From Cryobacterium luteum (GTDB lineage: Bacteria > Actinomycetota > Actinomycetes > Actinomycetales > Microbacteriaceae), in NCBI RefSeq assembly GCF_900110125.1, contig NZ_FOCN01000008.1, positions 62,001 to 126,000 on the forward strand: 64,000 nucleotides of DNA, written 5' to 3'. The position numbers were made by a program, and so were the translations under genes. Of this stretch, positions 45,356 to 53,526 are shown piece after piece. Numbering within the stretch: the stretch's first letter is position 1; each line of letters opens with the position of its first letter. Below the pieces are notes generated by a model that searched no databases, was not told where the DNA came from, and worked only from the letters and a program-made list of their open reading frames with translations.

Positions 45356-46063
45356 TTACGACAGCCCCTCCGCAACATCGAGAATCTGCGTGATACGCAC
45401 GGCGTAGTCCTGGTCGACGACGACGATCTCGCCGTGGGCGATGAGCCGGCCGTTGAGCAGAATGTCGGCTGGAGCGCCGGCGGACCGGTCCAGTTCGATG
45501 ACCGCGCCCGGCTTGAGCGAGAGCACGTCCCGCACCGACATGCGGGTGCGGCCGATCTCCACCGTCAACGACATTTCCACGTTGCTGATACGGCCGAGGT
45601 TTCCCATGACGGTGCGGTCTGAGGCCGAACTCGGCCCGCCCACGGTGCCGTTCTGGCGCACGCGTATCGCGAACCATCCGGTGACGACTCCACCCGCGCT
45701 GAGTTCGAATACCGCGGTGTCGTCGGCGGCGAACAGCGCCGAGGCGTCTTCCATTCGGGAATCTCCGAGTACACCGATGCCCAGCACCCCGGATGCGCTT
45801 TCCAAGGCCGGACGCAGCACGTCCTGGCTGGAGACGAGGGACGGATTCGCGCCGGCTGCGGCGTCGAGCGATGCCGAGTCGCTGAGCACCACGGCAAGGT
45901 CGGCCGACGTCGTTCCCACGAAGGAGGCGACCACGGCCGAACGTACCCGAGAGGACAGTTCGACGCTTCCGGCATGAGCCAGAGCCTGCAACGGCACGGT
46001 CGTCGGCAGCACCCGAATAAGCGCTTCAACGGCGACTTCGGGGATGGAACGGGTAGAAATCAT
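45356..46063 (-). CDS. fliN: Flagellar motor switch protein FliN, with extra N-terminal domain
   Basis: The C-terminal about 75 residues form the SpoA/FliN domain (EMSLTVEIGRTRMSVRDVLS, then KPGAVIELDRSAG) of the C-ring base. The preceding about 150 residues are a distinct domain, reminiscent of the CheC-like part of FliY but lacking a recognisable phosphatase motif in this reading. At 235 residues it is about twice a minimal FliN. It overlaps the end of fliM. Confidence 0.9.
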   Translation of the reverse strand: MISTRSIPEVAVEALIRVLPTTVPLQALAHAGSVELSSRVRSAVVASFVGTTSADLAVVLSDSASLDAAAGANPSLVSSQDVLRPALESASGVLGIGVLGDSRMEDASALFAADDTAVFELSAGGVVTGWFAIRVRQNGTVGGPSSASDRTVMGNLGRISNVEMSLTVEIGRTRMSVRDVLSLKPGAVIELDRSAGAPADILLNGRLIAHGEIVVVDQDYAVRITQILDVAEGLS

Positions 46064-46971
46064 TGAGCAGTCTCCTCGGTATCAATGACGATGCAGGCCA
46101 GACGGGAACCATTCGCACCCACTGCCGCGCGGGCCAGGGCCTGGCCGTCCACGGTCAGGTCGAGCGGACGATGCTGGGGATGCGGAATGTGCAGGACGTC
46201 ACCGACGGCGAGCGACAGAATGCGACTCGGCAACACGTGCGCGGTCTCGAGGCGCAACGATACGTCCACCGGGACGGCGGCGATCTGCGCCTGCAGAAAC
46301 TGGGCGGCGTTCGAGGTCGTGCTCGTCGGATTCGCTTCGCCCAGCTGCGGCATCAATGCCGCCGCCGGAATGGCAACCGTGGCCGTAGCCGTCACCTTTT
46401 CCACCCGGATGGCGAAGGTGGCGACGACCATGAGATCGCCGGTCGCTGCCGCCTGCGCAAACTGCGAGTTGTACTGGATGGCCTCAACGCCCATCTCATT
46501 GACGATGAGTGGTCCGAATGAATAGCGGAGGTCTTCCAGGCTCTCGGCGATGAGTTTGCGAATGAGGGCTAGTTCTATCTGGGTAAAATTGCGTTCCAGG
46601 AGCACGGGCAGGCTGCTGTTACCGCCGAGCATGTGGTTGACCCAGGTGAGCGCCGACGTGGTGGGAAACTGAATGACGGCGCGGGCTTCGATTCCGGCGA
46701 CCGTGCACAGGACCATCGCGGTTTTCGGCGGCAGCGACCCGGCGTACTCGTCATAGGTGGCCATGAGCACCTGCTCGCAGGTCACCATGCAGAGCACACG
46801 CACGCGCGCGGTCAGCTGGGTGCCCCACTGGCGGGCAAAAGTCTCAAAGGCGAGCTCGAGTACCCTGGCATGTTCGCGCGCCAGGGTCGTCGGGCGCCGA
46901 AAGTCGTACACCTCAACGGTTTTCGCCAATTTGGCGGGCGCACCGATATCTGCCTGAACGAGGACTGTCAC
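46060..46971 (-). CDS. fliM: Flagellar motor switch protein FliM
   Basis: FliM links FliG to FliN in the switch complex. The 303-residue protein contains VYDFRRPTTLAREHARVLEL, then the CheC-like middle domain (FTQIELALIRKLIAESLEDL) and a C-terminal SpoA domain. The canonical N-terminal CheY-P binding peptide (LSQxEIDALL) is not present; the protein begins TVLVQADIGAPAKLAKTVEV instead. GTG start; a sigma-28-like -10 lies seven bases before it, implying a leaderless mRNA. Confidence 0.93.
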   Translation of the reverse strand: MTVLVQADIGAPAKLAKTVEVYDFRRPTTLAREHARVLELAFETFARQWGTQLTARVRVLCMVTCEQVLMATYDEYAGSLPPKTAMVLCTVAGIEARAVIQFPTTSALTWVNHMLGGNSSLPVLLERNFTQIELALIRKLIAESLEDLRYSFGPLIVNEMGVEAIQYNSQFAQAAATGDLMVVATFAIRVEKVTATATVAIPAAALMPQLGEANPTSTTSNAAQFLQAQIAAVPVDVSLRLETAHVLPSRILSLAVGDVLHIPHPQHRPLDLTVDGQALARAAVGANGSRLACIVIDTEETAQ

Positions 46972-46978
46972 GTTGGCA

Positions 46979-47005
46979 CTATCGGTCGCGGCACCGAAAA
47001 GGTTA
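46979..47005 (-). promoter_or_regulatory. Sigma-28 (FliA/WhiG)-type promoter before fliM
   Basis: Minus strand: TAACCTTT, 11 nt, ACCGATAG, against the FliA consensus TAAAGTTT, 11 nt, GCCGATAA. The -10 is seven bases from the fliM GTG. It would start a fliM-fliN-fliOPQR-flhBA-flhF-like-csrA transcript, placed in the 61-bp motB-fliM gap. Confidence 0.75.
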
Positions 47006-47032
47006 GAAACCGCAGGTGACGGATGCTCACGG

Positions 47033-47890
47033 TCAATTACCTAAAACAGCCTCCGGAATGAGAGCACGCACGCTATCGGGCTGATTGGAGAGCAGAACGA
47101 TGTCCACGCGGCGGTTCTGCGCCATGTCTTCGGGCGCGGAGCCGGTCGTTGCCGGCTGGGCTGACCCGAAGGCCACGGCCGAGATCACCTCGCCCGCGAC
47201 ACCGCCCTGCTCGACCAGGCGCCGCAACACCTGGGTGGCTCGGCTGGCCGACAATTCCCAGTCGGTGGCGAACGTCGCCGACTGCCCGTGTTTGTCAGCG
47301 TGCCCCTCAACCGAGATCTTCTGGCCGGTCGCCACGAGGGCCGGGGCGGCCGCGTCGAGCACCGCTGCTGCGGCGGCGGTCAAATCGGAACTGTCCGGCG
47401 CGAAGAAGGTCTCGCTCCCGATCAGCCCCAGGGTGAGCCCGCGATCGGTAATTTGAAACTCCACCAGGTCGGAGACTCCGGCGGTGGCGAGGTTGCCGGT
47501 GATCTGGGCTTGCAACTGATCGAGCTTCGCCACTTCGGCGACGGCGGTCGCCGCATTCGCCACGGCTTCCGCCGTTGCATCGGCGGGATCGATCGCATCG
47601 GCTGAATGCGTGACTTCGGTGGGTGATTCCCCCTCGTTGTCGACGAGGTCGGCGGGAACGACGACGCCTTCGGCCGTATCGACCATGCCGGCGTCGACCG
47701 CGCCGAAGCCGGTGGCGAGGGAGTTAGCGAGTTGCTCGTATTTGTCCTGGTCGACGGTCGACATGGCGAACAGCACGATGAACATGCACATCAGCACGGT
47801 GACCATGTCCATGTACGACGCCATCCATCGCTCGTCGGGTCGAGTATCCTCCTCTTCGACCATTTTGCGGCGTTTTGCCCGCACACTCAT
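47033..47890 (-). CDS. motB: Flagellar motor stator protein MotB
   Basis: MotB anchors the stator to peptidoglycan and supplies the proton-binding Asp. The 285-residue protein has the single transmembrane helix with that Asp (MASYMDMVTVLMCMFIVLFA) at about 24-43, a long Ala-rich periplasm-side linker, and a C-terminal OmpA-like domain (VEGHADKHGQSATFATDWEL, SRATQVLRRL, NRRVDIVLL). It overlaps the end of motA. Confidence 0.95.
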   Translation of the reverse strand: MSVRAKRRKMVEEEDTRPDERWMASYMDMVTVLMCMFIVLFAMSTVDQDKYEQLANSLATGFGAVDAGMVDTAEGVVVPADLVDNEGESPTEVTHSADAIDPADATAEAVANAATAVAEVAKLDQLQAQITGNLATAGVSDLVEFQITDRGLTLGLIGSETFFAPDSSDLTAAAAAVLDAAAPALVATGQKISVEGHADKHGQSATFATDWELSASRATQVLRRLVEQGGVAGEVISAVAFGSAQPATTGSAPEDMAQNRRVDIVLLSNQPDSVRALIPEAVLGN

Positions 47891-48747
47891 GCGGCTTTGG
47901 GAAGGTCCTTGGCCTTGCCCTTTCCTTTGCCCTTGGCCTTGGTGGCGCCACCGGCGGCATCCTCTGCCCCGTCTTTGCCCTTGGCGCCGATTTTGGGCAG
48001 CAGCTCGGCCGGAACCATGGCGCGCAGTCGTTCGCCGAGCAGTCGCGGTTGGCTGCCGGCCTGCACGGCGAGGGCGCCTTCCATGACGAGGGTCATGCGG
48101 TCGACTTCAAGGTCGGCCAGTCGGCGCAGGCGCGAACCGAGCGGCAGCCAGATGAAGTTGGCCGACAGCAGCCCCCAGAGGGTCGCGACGAACGCGGTGG
48201 CGATCATGGGGCCGAGGGTGGCCGGCGTGGAGAGGTTTTCGAGCACGTGGGTCAGGGCGACGACGGTTCCCACGATGCCGATCGTCGGCGCGTACCCGCC
48301 GAGGCCGGTGAAGAACTTGGCCGCGTTGCGGTTGGTGCGCGCTTTCGTGGCGATCTCGTCTTCGAGCAGCATGCGCAGTTCATCACCGTCGGTGCCGTCG
48401 GCAATATTCTGCAGGGCGCCGCGCAGGAACGGATCCGTGACGTTGTCGGCTTCCTGATCGAGCGCGAGCAGGCCGGAACCACGAGCGGTTTCGGCCAGGC
48501 CGACCACCTGGTCGATGACGGCCTGCGGCGGGGTGGTCTTGCCGAGGAACGCTCCGGGCAACGCCTGGAAGGCGGAGGTGAAATCTTTCATGGTGCCACC
48601 GGCCAGACCGACAGCGAGGGTGGCGCCGAAGACAAGAACCATGGGCGCCGGCAGCAAAATAGCGGTGACCGACGAGCCTTCAAGGGTGATCATGGCCAGG
48701 AGCGCCCCGAAGGCGAGCACCAGGCCGATCAGAGTTGCGGGATCCAC
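47887..48747 (-). CDS. motA: Flagellar motor stator protein MotA
   Basis: MotA forms the pentamer around MotB that turns FliG. The 286-residue protein has four transmembrane segments (GLVLAFGALLAMITLEG at the start; YAPTIGIVGTVVALTHVLEN and PMIATAFVATLWGLLSANFI in the second pair) and a cytoplasmic loop. The C-terminus is a basic Lys/Gly/Ala tail (TKAKGKGKGKAKDLPKAA) not usual for the family. GTG start overlaps the flbD stop. Confidence 0.95.
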   Translation of the reverse strand: MDPATLIGLVLAFGALLAMITLEGSSVTAILLPAPMVLVFGATLAVGLAGGTMKDFTSAFQALPGAFLGKTTPPQAVIDQVVGLAETARGSGLLALDQEADNVTDPFLRGALQNIADGTDGDELRMLLEDEIATKARTNRNAAKFFTGLGGYAPTIGIVGTVVALTHVLENLSTPATLGPMIATAFVATLWGLLSANFIWLPLGSRLRRLADLEVDRMTLVMEGALAVQAGSQPRLLGERLRAMVPAELLPKIGAKGKDGAEDAAGGATKAKGKGKGKAKDLPKAA

Positions 48748-48980
48748 TAGAGCTTCCTGGGGCCTCGCGGCAGGTCGCCGGCGCTCGGGTCGTAGGCGAG
48801 GGCGATCACGTGTGCACGGTAGCTCGCGATCTTCTCGATCACGTCTTCCATGGACTCAGTGACGATGAAATTGGCGCCGTCGACCATGACCAGGGTGGTG
48901 TCGGGATTGGCGTGGATGCGTTCGATCAGGTCGGGATTGATCGCAAAGTGACTCTCGTTCAGCCGCGTCAGTACAATCAT
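48747..48980 (-). CDS. flbD: FlbD-family protein
   Basis: This 77-residue protein matches the small FlbD (SwrD-like) family: MIVLTRLNESHFAINPDLIE, then TTLVMVDGANFIVTESMEDV. In Bacillus the homologue SwrD increases flagellar torque. It is placed before motA-motB and after flgE, the normal order, but a foreign gene now separates it from flgE. Confidence 0.9.
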   Translation of the reverse strand: MIVLTRLNESHFAINPDLIERIHANPDTTLVMVDGANFIVTESMEDVIEKIASYRAHVIALAYDPSAGDLPRGPRKL

Positions 48981-49027
48981 GGGCTCATCCCTGGGTCAGA
49001 ACACCGCAAGCGTGGTGTCAATCGCTA

Positions 49028-49054
49028 CTGTCGGCCGTTTGGGGACCGGCGTAA
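49028..49054 (-). promoter_or_regulatory. Weak sigma-28-type promoter candidate before flbD-motAB
   Basis: Minus strand: TTACGCCG, 11 nt, GCCGACAG, the same spacing as the three stronger promoters but with changes in both boxes. It lies between the left 58-bp hairpin repeat and flbD. Confidence 0.4.
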
Positions 49055-49092
49055 GGCATCCGCTTGGTGGACAATTCTGACGCGGGCCGGGC

Positions 49093-49150
49093 TCAGTCGA
49101 CACGATTGTGGGGTGCGGGCGGCTCTGCACCCCACAATTTCGTCTACTGA
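49093..49150. repeat. 58-bp hairpin repeat, left copy
   Basis: Starts TCAGTCGACACGATTGTGGG and ends in GTCTACTGA; the arms pair around ATTGTGGGGTGC/GCACCCCACAAT. It includes the TAG stop of the DUF559 gene (49144-49146). It has the same length as the right copy (50121-50178) and matches it at 49 of 58 positions; position 14/45 shows a compensatory change. Confidence 0.8.
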
Positions 49151-50064
49151 ACCCGGCGGGGGGCGCCCCGCCAGCCTCGGCGACGCAGATTGCGCGCGAT
49201 TCGGGCTACCAGTTGGGACTCCTGGCGCAGGTCGTCGGCGTTGACGCGGGTGACGTGCAGCCCCTCCGACTCGACGTCGGCGGTGCGGGTGAGGTCGCGG
49301 CGCCACTGCCGCCGGTCGGTGCGGTGCTGGTCGCCCTCGTATTCGAGCAGCTCGCCGTACTGCTTGAACAGAAGGTCGGCACGGCACAGAAACCGGCCGG
49401 AGGCGGCGAAGATGTTCTCGTTGACGAGGGGGTGGGGCAGCCCGTTCGTCACCACGATCACCCGCAGCTCGGATTCGGGCGACGATTCTGCCCGGCCGTT
49501 GAGCAGCGAGAGTGCGTGGCGGAGCACGAGCTTGCCACGCCGGTTACCGTCGACCGCCCGGGCGAGCTCGGCATAGGTGGCCAGCGGTGACCTCCAGTTG
49601 ATGAAGTAGTCCCCCACCGCGACCAGCTGCCGCAGGGTGAGGCTCTCCGCGAGGTCGCACCAGGTGCGCGCGGGGCTGGTGATGCTGAACCCGAGCCAGA
49701 CGATGAGCTCGTTGTCACCGACCGCCAGGGCATGGCCGGCGACGCCGTTCACTCGCAGGGCACGTCCCGGCAGGGGCACGCTCACGTGCAGAATGTTCGT
49801 GGTGATGTTGGGCGGCAGCGGTGCGCCGAACAGCAGCGCGGCCGTGTGGTGACTGAAGAACGCGCTCACGGGCATCCGCTGCGCGAAGGCTCGGCACAGG
49901 TCTCGGGTAGTGACGCAAGCGGATGCCGGTGCGCGCACTCCCCAGAATGGTCGGGCCAGGTCGCTGGCACGCAGTCGACCGGGCGACAAGCCGTGCGCGG
50001 CGCCCTGAGAGACGGCAAAGGGGCCGGTCAGGAGGTGAGGTGGGAGCTGTCTGCGCGCGGTCAT
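49144..50064 (-). CDS. DUF559/AbiEi-like protein with PD-(D/E)xK nuclease-type C-terminus, inserted in the flagellar cluster
   Basis: The ATG at 50064 gives MTARRQLPPHLL; a longer frame runs back into the right hairpin repeat. The 306-residue protein has an N-terminal part resembling AbiEi-antitoxin-like proteins of actinobacteria (SHHTAALLFGAPLP, LTLRQLVAVGDYFI) and a C-terminal endonuclease-like fold with SPESEL (197-199 Glu), RADLLF (Asp230) and LLEYEGDQH (Glu241, Glu243). Such proteins are common and often multicopy in Microbacteriaceae; their function is not known. It has no flagellar role by family. It lies between flgE and flbD, bracketed by matching 58-bp hairpins. Confidence 0.75.
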   Translation of the reverse strand: MTARRQLPPHLLTGPFAVSQGAAHGLSPGRLRASDLARPFWGVRAPASACVTTRDLCRAFAQRMPVSAFFSHHTAALLFGAPLPPNITTNILHVSVPLPGRALRVNGVAGHALAVGDNELIVWLGFSITSPARTWCDLAESLTLRQLVAVGDYFINWRSPLATYAELARAVDGNRRGKLVLRHALSLLNGRAESSPESELRVIVVTNGLPHPLVNENIFAASGRFLCRADLLFKQYGELLEYEGDQHRTDRRQWRRDLTRTADVESEGLHVTRVNADDLRQESQLVARIARNLRRRGWRGAPRRVQ

Positions 50065-50120
50065 GCCACGAGGATGCCGCACTGTGCCCTCGGTGCTGGT
50101 GGTTATGCACAGGCCGGGCT

Positions 50121-50178
50121 TCAGTCGACACAAATGTGGGGTGCGGACGGCGCCACACCCCACATTTGTGTCTACTGA
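50121..50178. repeat. 58-bp hairpin repeat, right copy
   Basis: A perfect 17-bp stem, GACACAAATGTGGGGTG (50127-50143) with CACCCCACATTTGTGTC (50156-50172), inside outer TCAGT/ACTGA. It begins four bases beyond the flgE stop codon, so it may also end the flgE transcript. Confidence 0.85.
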
Positions 50179-50182
50179 GCTG

Positions 50183-51400
50183 TTAGCGCTTCAGGTTGGT
50201 CAGCTCCTGCAAGACCTCGTCGGAGGTGGTGATGATACGGGCGTTGGCCTGGAAGCCACGCTGCGCGACGATGAGGTTGGTGAATTCCTGCGACAGGTCG
50301 ACGTTCGACATTTCGAGGGCACCGCTCGTGAGGGAGCCGAGACCGGCTTCGCCGGGCGTGCCGAGCTCGGCTCCCCCGGAGTTGAAGGTGGCGCGATACG
50401 CGGAGGAACCGGCCTTCTCGAGCCCGCCGGGGTTGACGAAGGTGGCCAGGGCGATGCGGCCGATCGCCTGCTGCTCGCCGTTGCTGAACAGGCCGACCAG
50501 GGTGCCGTCGGCGCCGAGGGTGTAGCTGTTGAGCGTGCCAGCTTCGTTGCCGTCGGTGGCCTTGCCGGCAATGGTGGCGAGCCCGGAGAAGCCCTTGAGG
50601 TCGTTCAGGTTCATCTTGATTTTATCAACCTCAAACCCACTGATATCCCCGAAGTTTCCCGTCGGTCCGTTAGCGTCAGTCTCAGCGGTGAGCTGTACGG
50701 TAACTGGCACGGGTTCTCCTGCAACGGGCGTTTGGCCGACGGTCCATCCATCGATGCCACCGGTGCCGGTATCGCCCGTGCGGGTAAAGGTCAGCGAGAT
50801 CGTGCGGGGGTTGCCGAGCTCGTCGTAGACGTCGACGGTGCGCACCAGCTTCTCGCCGACGGCAGTCTCCGACGGCAGGTTGCCGGAGAAGGTCGCGGCC
50901 GTCGATTTTTCCGCCGGAACGATGGCTCCGCCGGGCAGCGTGATGTTGCCGGTGGCTCCACCGTCGGCGACGACACCGTTGACGGCGCCCCAGCCCTGCA
51001 CGATGGCGCCGTCTGGGGTGACCAGGCGTCCGGATGAGTCGAACTCGAAGGAGCCGGCCCGGGTGTACAGCGTTTCGCCGCCGAGGGCGGTGACGAAGAA
51101 GCCGTCGCCGTTGATCATGAGGTCGGTGGACTTGCCCGTGGCCTGCGAGGAGCCCTGGGCGAAGTTCGTGGAAATACCGGCAACCTGCACGCCGAGGCCC
51201 ACCTGGGCCGGGTTGGTGCCACCGGCGGTGGGGGTGGCGCCCCCGGCGGCCTTGGTCAGCTGCGAGAGGGTGTCTTGAAACTGCGCGGCGGATGCCTTGA
51301 ACGCGGTCGTGTTGACGTTGGCGATGTTGTTGCCGGTCACGTCGAGCATGGTCTGGTGCGAGCGAAGACCCGAGATACCGGAGTACAGAGAACGAAGCAT
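50183..51400 (-). CDS. flgE: Flagellar hook protein FlgE
   Basis: FlgE builds the hook. The 405-residue protein has the rod/hook N-terminal motif (LRSLYSGISGLRSHQTMLDV, then TGNNIANVNTTAFKA) and the matching C-terminal helix ending (EFTNLIVAQRGFQANARIIT, then EVLQELTNLKR). The central part, about 50610-50720, has lower GC and looser codon use than its surroundings, as expected for the variable hook domain. It is followed immediately by a hairpin and the inserted DUF559 gene. Confidence 0.95.
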   Translation of the reverse strand: MLRSLYSGISGLRSHQTMLDVTGNNIANVNTTAFKASAAQFQDTLSQLTKAAGGATPTAGGTNPAQVGLGVQVAGISTNFAQGSSQATGKSTDLMINGDGFFVTALGGETLYTRAGSFEFDSSGRLVTPDGAIVQGWGAVNGVVADGGATGNITLPGGAIVPAEKSTAATFSGNLPSETAVGEKLVRTVDVYDELGNPRTISLTFTRTGDTGTGGIDGWTVGQTPVAGEPVPVTVQLTAETDANGPTGNFGDISGFEVDKIKMNLNDLKGFSGLATIAGKATDGNEAGTLNSYTLGADGTLVGLFSNGEQQAIGRIALATFVNPGGLEKAGSSAYRATFNSGGAELGTPGEAGLGSLTSGALEMSNVDLSQEFTNLIVAQRGFQANARIITTSDEVLQELTNLKR

Positions 51401-51461
51401 GGGATGGAGCCTTTCAAGAAAGTAGAACGGAGTACGAGAGTGGGGGCGGGGCGGCCGCGGA

Positions 51462-51944
51462 TCAGGCCGCGGTCGTCGCCTCCGCGGAGTCTTCGGCGTC
51501 TGCGGTGTCGTCGGTGGCTGCGGCGCGAGTCACGCCGGAGATGACATCGAGGGCGACGGCTTTGCCGTCGACGGTGACCATGGGAACCGCATCGGCGAAC
51601 GACACCGACGAAGCGAGCCCGGTGATTTCGACGCCATCGGCGTTGGTGTAGGTGACCGTCTCCCCCACCAGCGCGGCCGCCGAGGTGCGCATCTGCAGGG
51701 AGAAGCCCTCTTCGCTCGCGGTGGCCATTTCGGTGAGTTTCTCCATCATGGCGAGCTGGGTGGTCTGGGCGATCATCTCGTTGGTGTCCATCGGCGAGCT
51801 GGGGTCCTGGTTCTGCAGCTGGGTCACCAGCAGAGACATGAACACCTCCGAGTCCATCGACTGGTTCGGGGTGCGCGTCGTGGTCGTAGACGTGTACATT
51901 CCGGTGGGAGCGGCGGCACTGGCCGCCAGGGCGTCGATTGTCAC
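51462..51944 (-). CDS. flgD: Flagellar hook-cap protein FlgD
   Basis: FlgD is the scaffold for hook polymerisation. The GTG at 51944 follows AAGGAG and gives TIDALAASAAAPTGMY; the longer frame upstream is not supported. The 160-residue protein contains the family segment SEVFMSLLVTQLQNQDPSSP followed by MDTNEMIAQTTQLAMME. It is shorter than the usual about 220 residues, lacking most of the C-terminal FnIII-like domains. Confidence 0.9.
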   Translation of the reverse strand: MTIDALAASAAAPTGMYTSTTTTRTPNQSMDSEVFMSLLVTQLQNQDPSSPMDTNEMIAQTTQLAMMEKLTEMATASEEGFSLQMRTSAAALVGETVTYTNADGVEITGLASSVSFADAVPMVTVDGKAVALDVISGVTRAAATDDTADAEDSAEATTAA

Positions 51945-51957
51945 GGTTGTTCTCCTT

Positions 51958-53526
51958 CTAAGCCAGTACGTCGATGGTGTGGGTGGACCCGAATCGGGGT
52001 GGTTGGTTCTGCAGCGGAGTGTCAGGCGCCTGCCCGTCGGGACTGCGAGCGTTGGGATTGCGACCGTCAGCCTCGGAGCGGGGCTGACGGGTGGCACCCG
52101 GATCGCTGGCCTGGCTGTCGGAAGACAGGTTTAACTGCGCGCTCACGCCGGTGCCGGCGAGGTCGCGGCGCAGGTCGGGCAGAATCACCCGCAGGGCTTC
52201 GCGGGCCAGGTCGGTGGGAGCGAACAGCTCCACCCGAATACCCTCTCCCGTCACGTGTGCGCGCACGGTGACCGGCCCGAGGTTGTCGGGGTTCACACTG
52301 ATGGTGAGCACGTGCTCGCCGGCCGCGGCACTGGCGAGCGAGAACAGCGGCTTCATGATCTGCATCGTGAGCGGCACGGCGGTGGTCGGTGCCGGCGCAG
52401 CGACCGGGGTTGCCGTCGCCAGCGTGGTCGCCAGCGTGGTCGGTAGCGTGGTCGGCAGTGCGACCGGCACGGCCGATGGCTCCCCGGCCGGCCCAGCGGA
52501 TGCCGCGGCTGGTGTGGGTGCGCTGGCGTCGGTGCCGGTCAGCCGTATCGATTCGAGTGGCGCAGAACCAGCAGCTCCGCCAGTGCTCGCGGCGAGGGGC
52601 GCGTTGAGATTCGGCTGGTTGGCGGCCTGGGCGGCGCCGTTCTGGGCAGCACCGTTCGGGGCAGCACCGTTCTGGGCAGCACCGTTCGGGGCAGTACCGG
52701 GCAGGGTCGGCGCCGCGGTCGCGCTTGCCTGTGTCGCTGCGGTCGGGGTCGCCGGTGTGCCGACGGAAGCGGTCACCGAGGGAGTTTCGGCGGGAAGGGT
52801 GGAGAAATCCGTTCCGGTGACTACCGCGGCGGACTCTGACATCGCTGAGGCAGGGGTTCGGGCGAAAGCTGCAGTGGCCCGACCTGCCGCTCCCGGGGAA
52901 GCGGCTACGAGGTTGGAAAACGCTGTGGCGGACGAGACTGCGGTGCCGCTGGACGCGGCAGCCGTCGCTGCGCTGGGCGCGGTACCGGGCGCGGCCAGGG
53001 CGTTTCCTGGAATGGACGTGGCCGCCGCGGCACCGGTCGACGTGGGGATTGCTGCCGAGGACGCGGTGAGATGGGCTGCGGCATCCAGCGCCGCGCCGTC
53101 AAGCGCGCTGCCCTCAAGCCCGCCGCCGTCGAGCGTCGCCGGGCCGACCAGCCCAGCGTCAACGCTGGGCTCCGCCGTAGTGCCGGCGGCAGCAGCGGCT
53201 GCAGCAGAAGCAGCGCCGGTCGCCCAGGTCATCTCGGCCGAAAAAGATGCCGTCACGGAAGGCGTGGCATCCGCTGCAGTGGCGGCCCCACCGGCATTCA
53301 GTGTCGACGAGTCAGCAGGCGCAAATGCCGACTCGGTCGCCGTGCGGTCGGCCTTCTGCTGCCGCTCGGCGCTCGCGGCCGATGCGAGGGCGGCACGGTC
53401 GGCGAGCGTGTCGTGCATGATCGACCCGAACGCGTCGGCGCCCGGCGACGCCGGGTTCGACTCACGCAGGGGCGGCGATGCGGCCGGGGCCGCGCTGGGC
53501 CGAAACTGACCGAGGGTGAGCGTCAT
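51958..53526 (-). CDS. fliK: Flagellar hook-length control protein FliK
   Basis: FliK measures the hook and triggers the export switch. The 522-residue protein has a long Ala/Thr/Ser/Pro-rich ruler region with tandem repeats (52636-52695 and 52415-52462) and a C-terminal Flg_hook domain from about residue 400: AGEHVLTISVNPDNLGPVTV, then RVELFAPTDLAREALRVILP. Low-complexity length variation is expected in this family. Confidence 0.9.
   Translation of the reverse strand: MTLTLGQFRPSAAPAASPPLRESNPASPGADAFGSIMHDTLADRAALASAASAERQQKADRTATESAFAPADSSTLNAGGAATAADATPSVTASFSAEMTWATGAASAAAAAAAGTTAEPSVDAGLVGPATLDGGGLEGSALDGAALDAAAHLTASSAAIPTSTGAAAATSIPGNALAAPGTAPSAATAAASSGTAVSSATAFSNLVAASPGAAGRATAAFARTPASAMSESAAVVTGTDFSTLPAETPSVTASVGTPATPTAATQASATAAPTLPGTAPNGAAQNGAAPNGAAQNGAAQAANQPNLNAPLAASTGGAAGSAPLESIRLTGTDASAPTPAAASAGPAGEPSAVPVALPTTLPTTLATTLATATPVAAPAPTTAVPLTMQIMKPLFSLASAAAGEHVLTISVNPDNLGPVTVRAHVTGEGIRVELFAPTDLAREALRVILPDLRRDLAGTGVSAQLNLSSDSQASDPGATRQPRSEADGRNPNARSPDGQAPDTPLQNQPPRFGSTHTIDVLA
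52415..52462 (-). repeat. 12-bp tandem repeat in fliK
   Basis: Four units close to GTCGCCAGCGTG, encoding the Leu/Pro/Ala-Thr-Thr repeat in the ruler region. Confidence 0.7.
52636..52695 (-). repeat. 15-bp tandem repeat in fliK
   Basis: Four units alternating ACCGTTCTGGGCAGC and ACCGTTCGGGGCAGC, encoding repeated NGAAQ/NGAAP. In-frame unit number changes would lengthen or shorten the FliK ruler by five residues. Confidence 0.8.

Noticed and set aside
49093-50178. The flanking 58-bp repeats considered as insertion-sequence ends
   Set aside because: They are in direct rather than inverted orientation, each is itself a palindrome, the enclosed gene is not a transposase and no target-site duplication is evident.
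52636-52695. Short regularly spaced repeats considered as a CRISPR array
   Set aside because: Units are contiguous 15-mers without spacers, in frame within fliK.
52091-53509. 472-codon plus-strand frame opposite fliK
   Set aside because: Ala-rich product arises from the complementary low-complexity repeats; no start signal and wrong strand for the operon.
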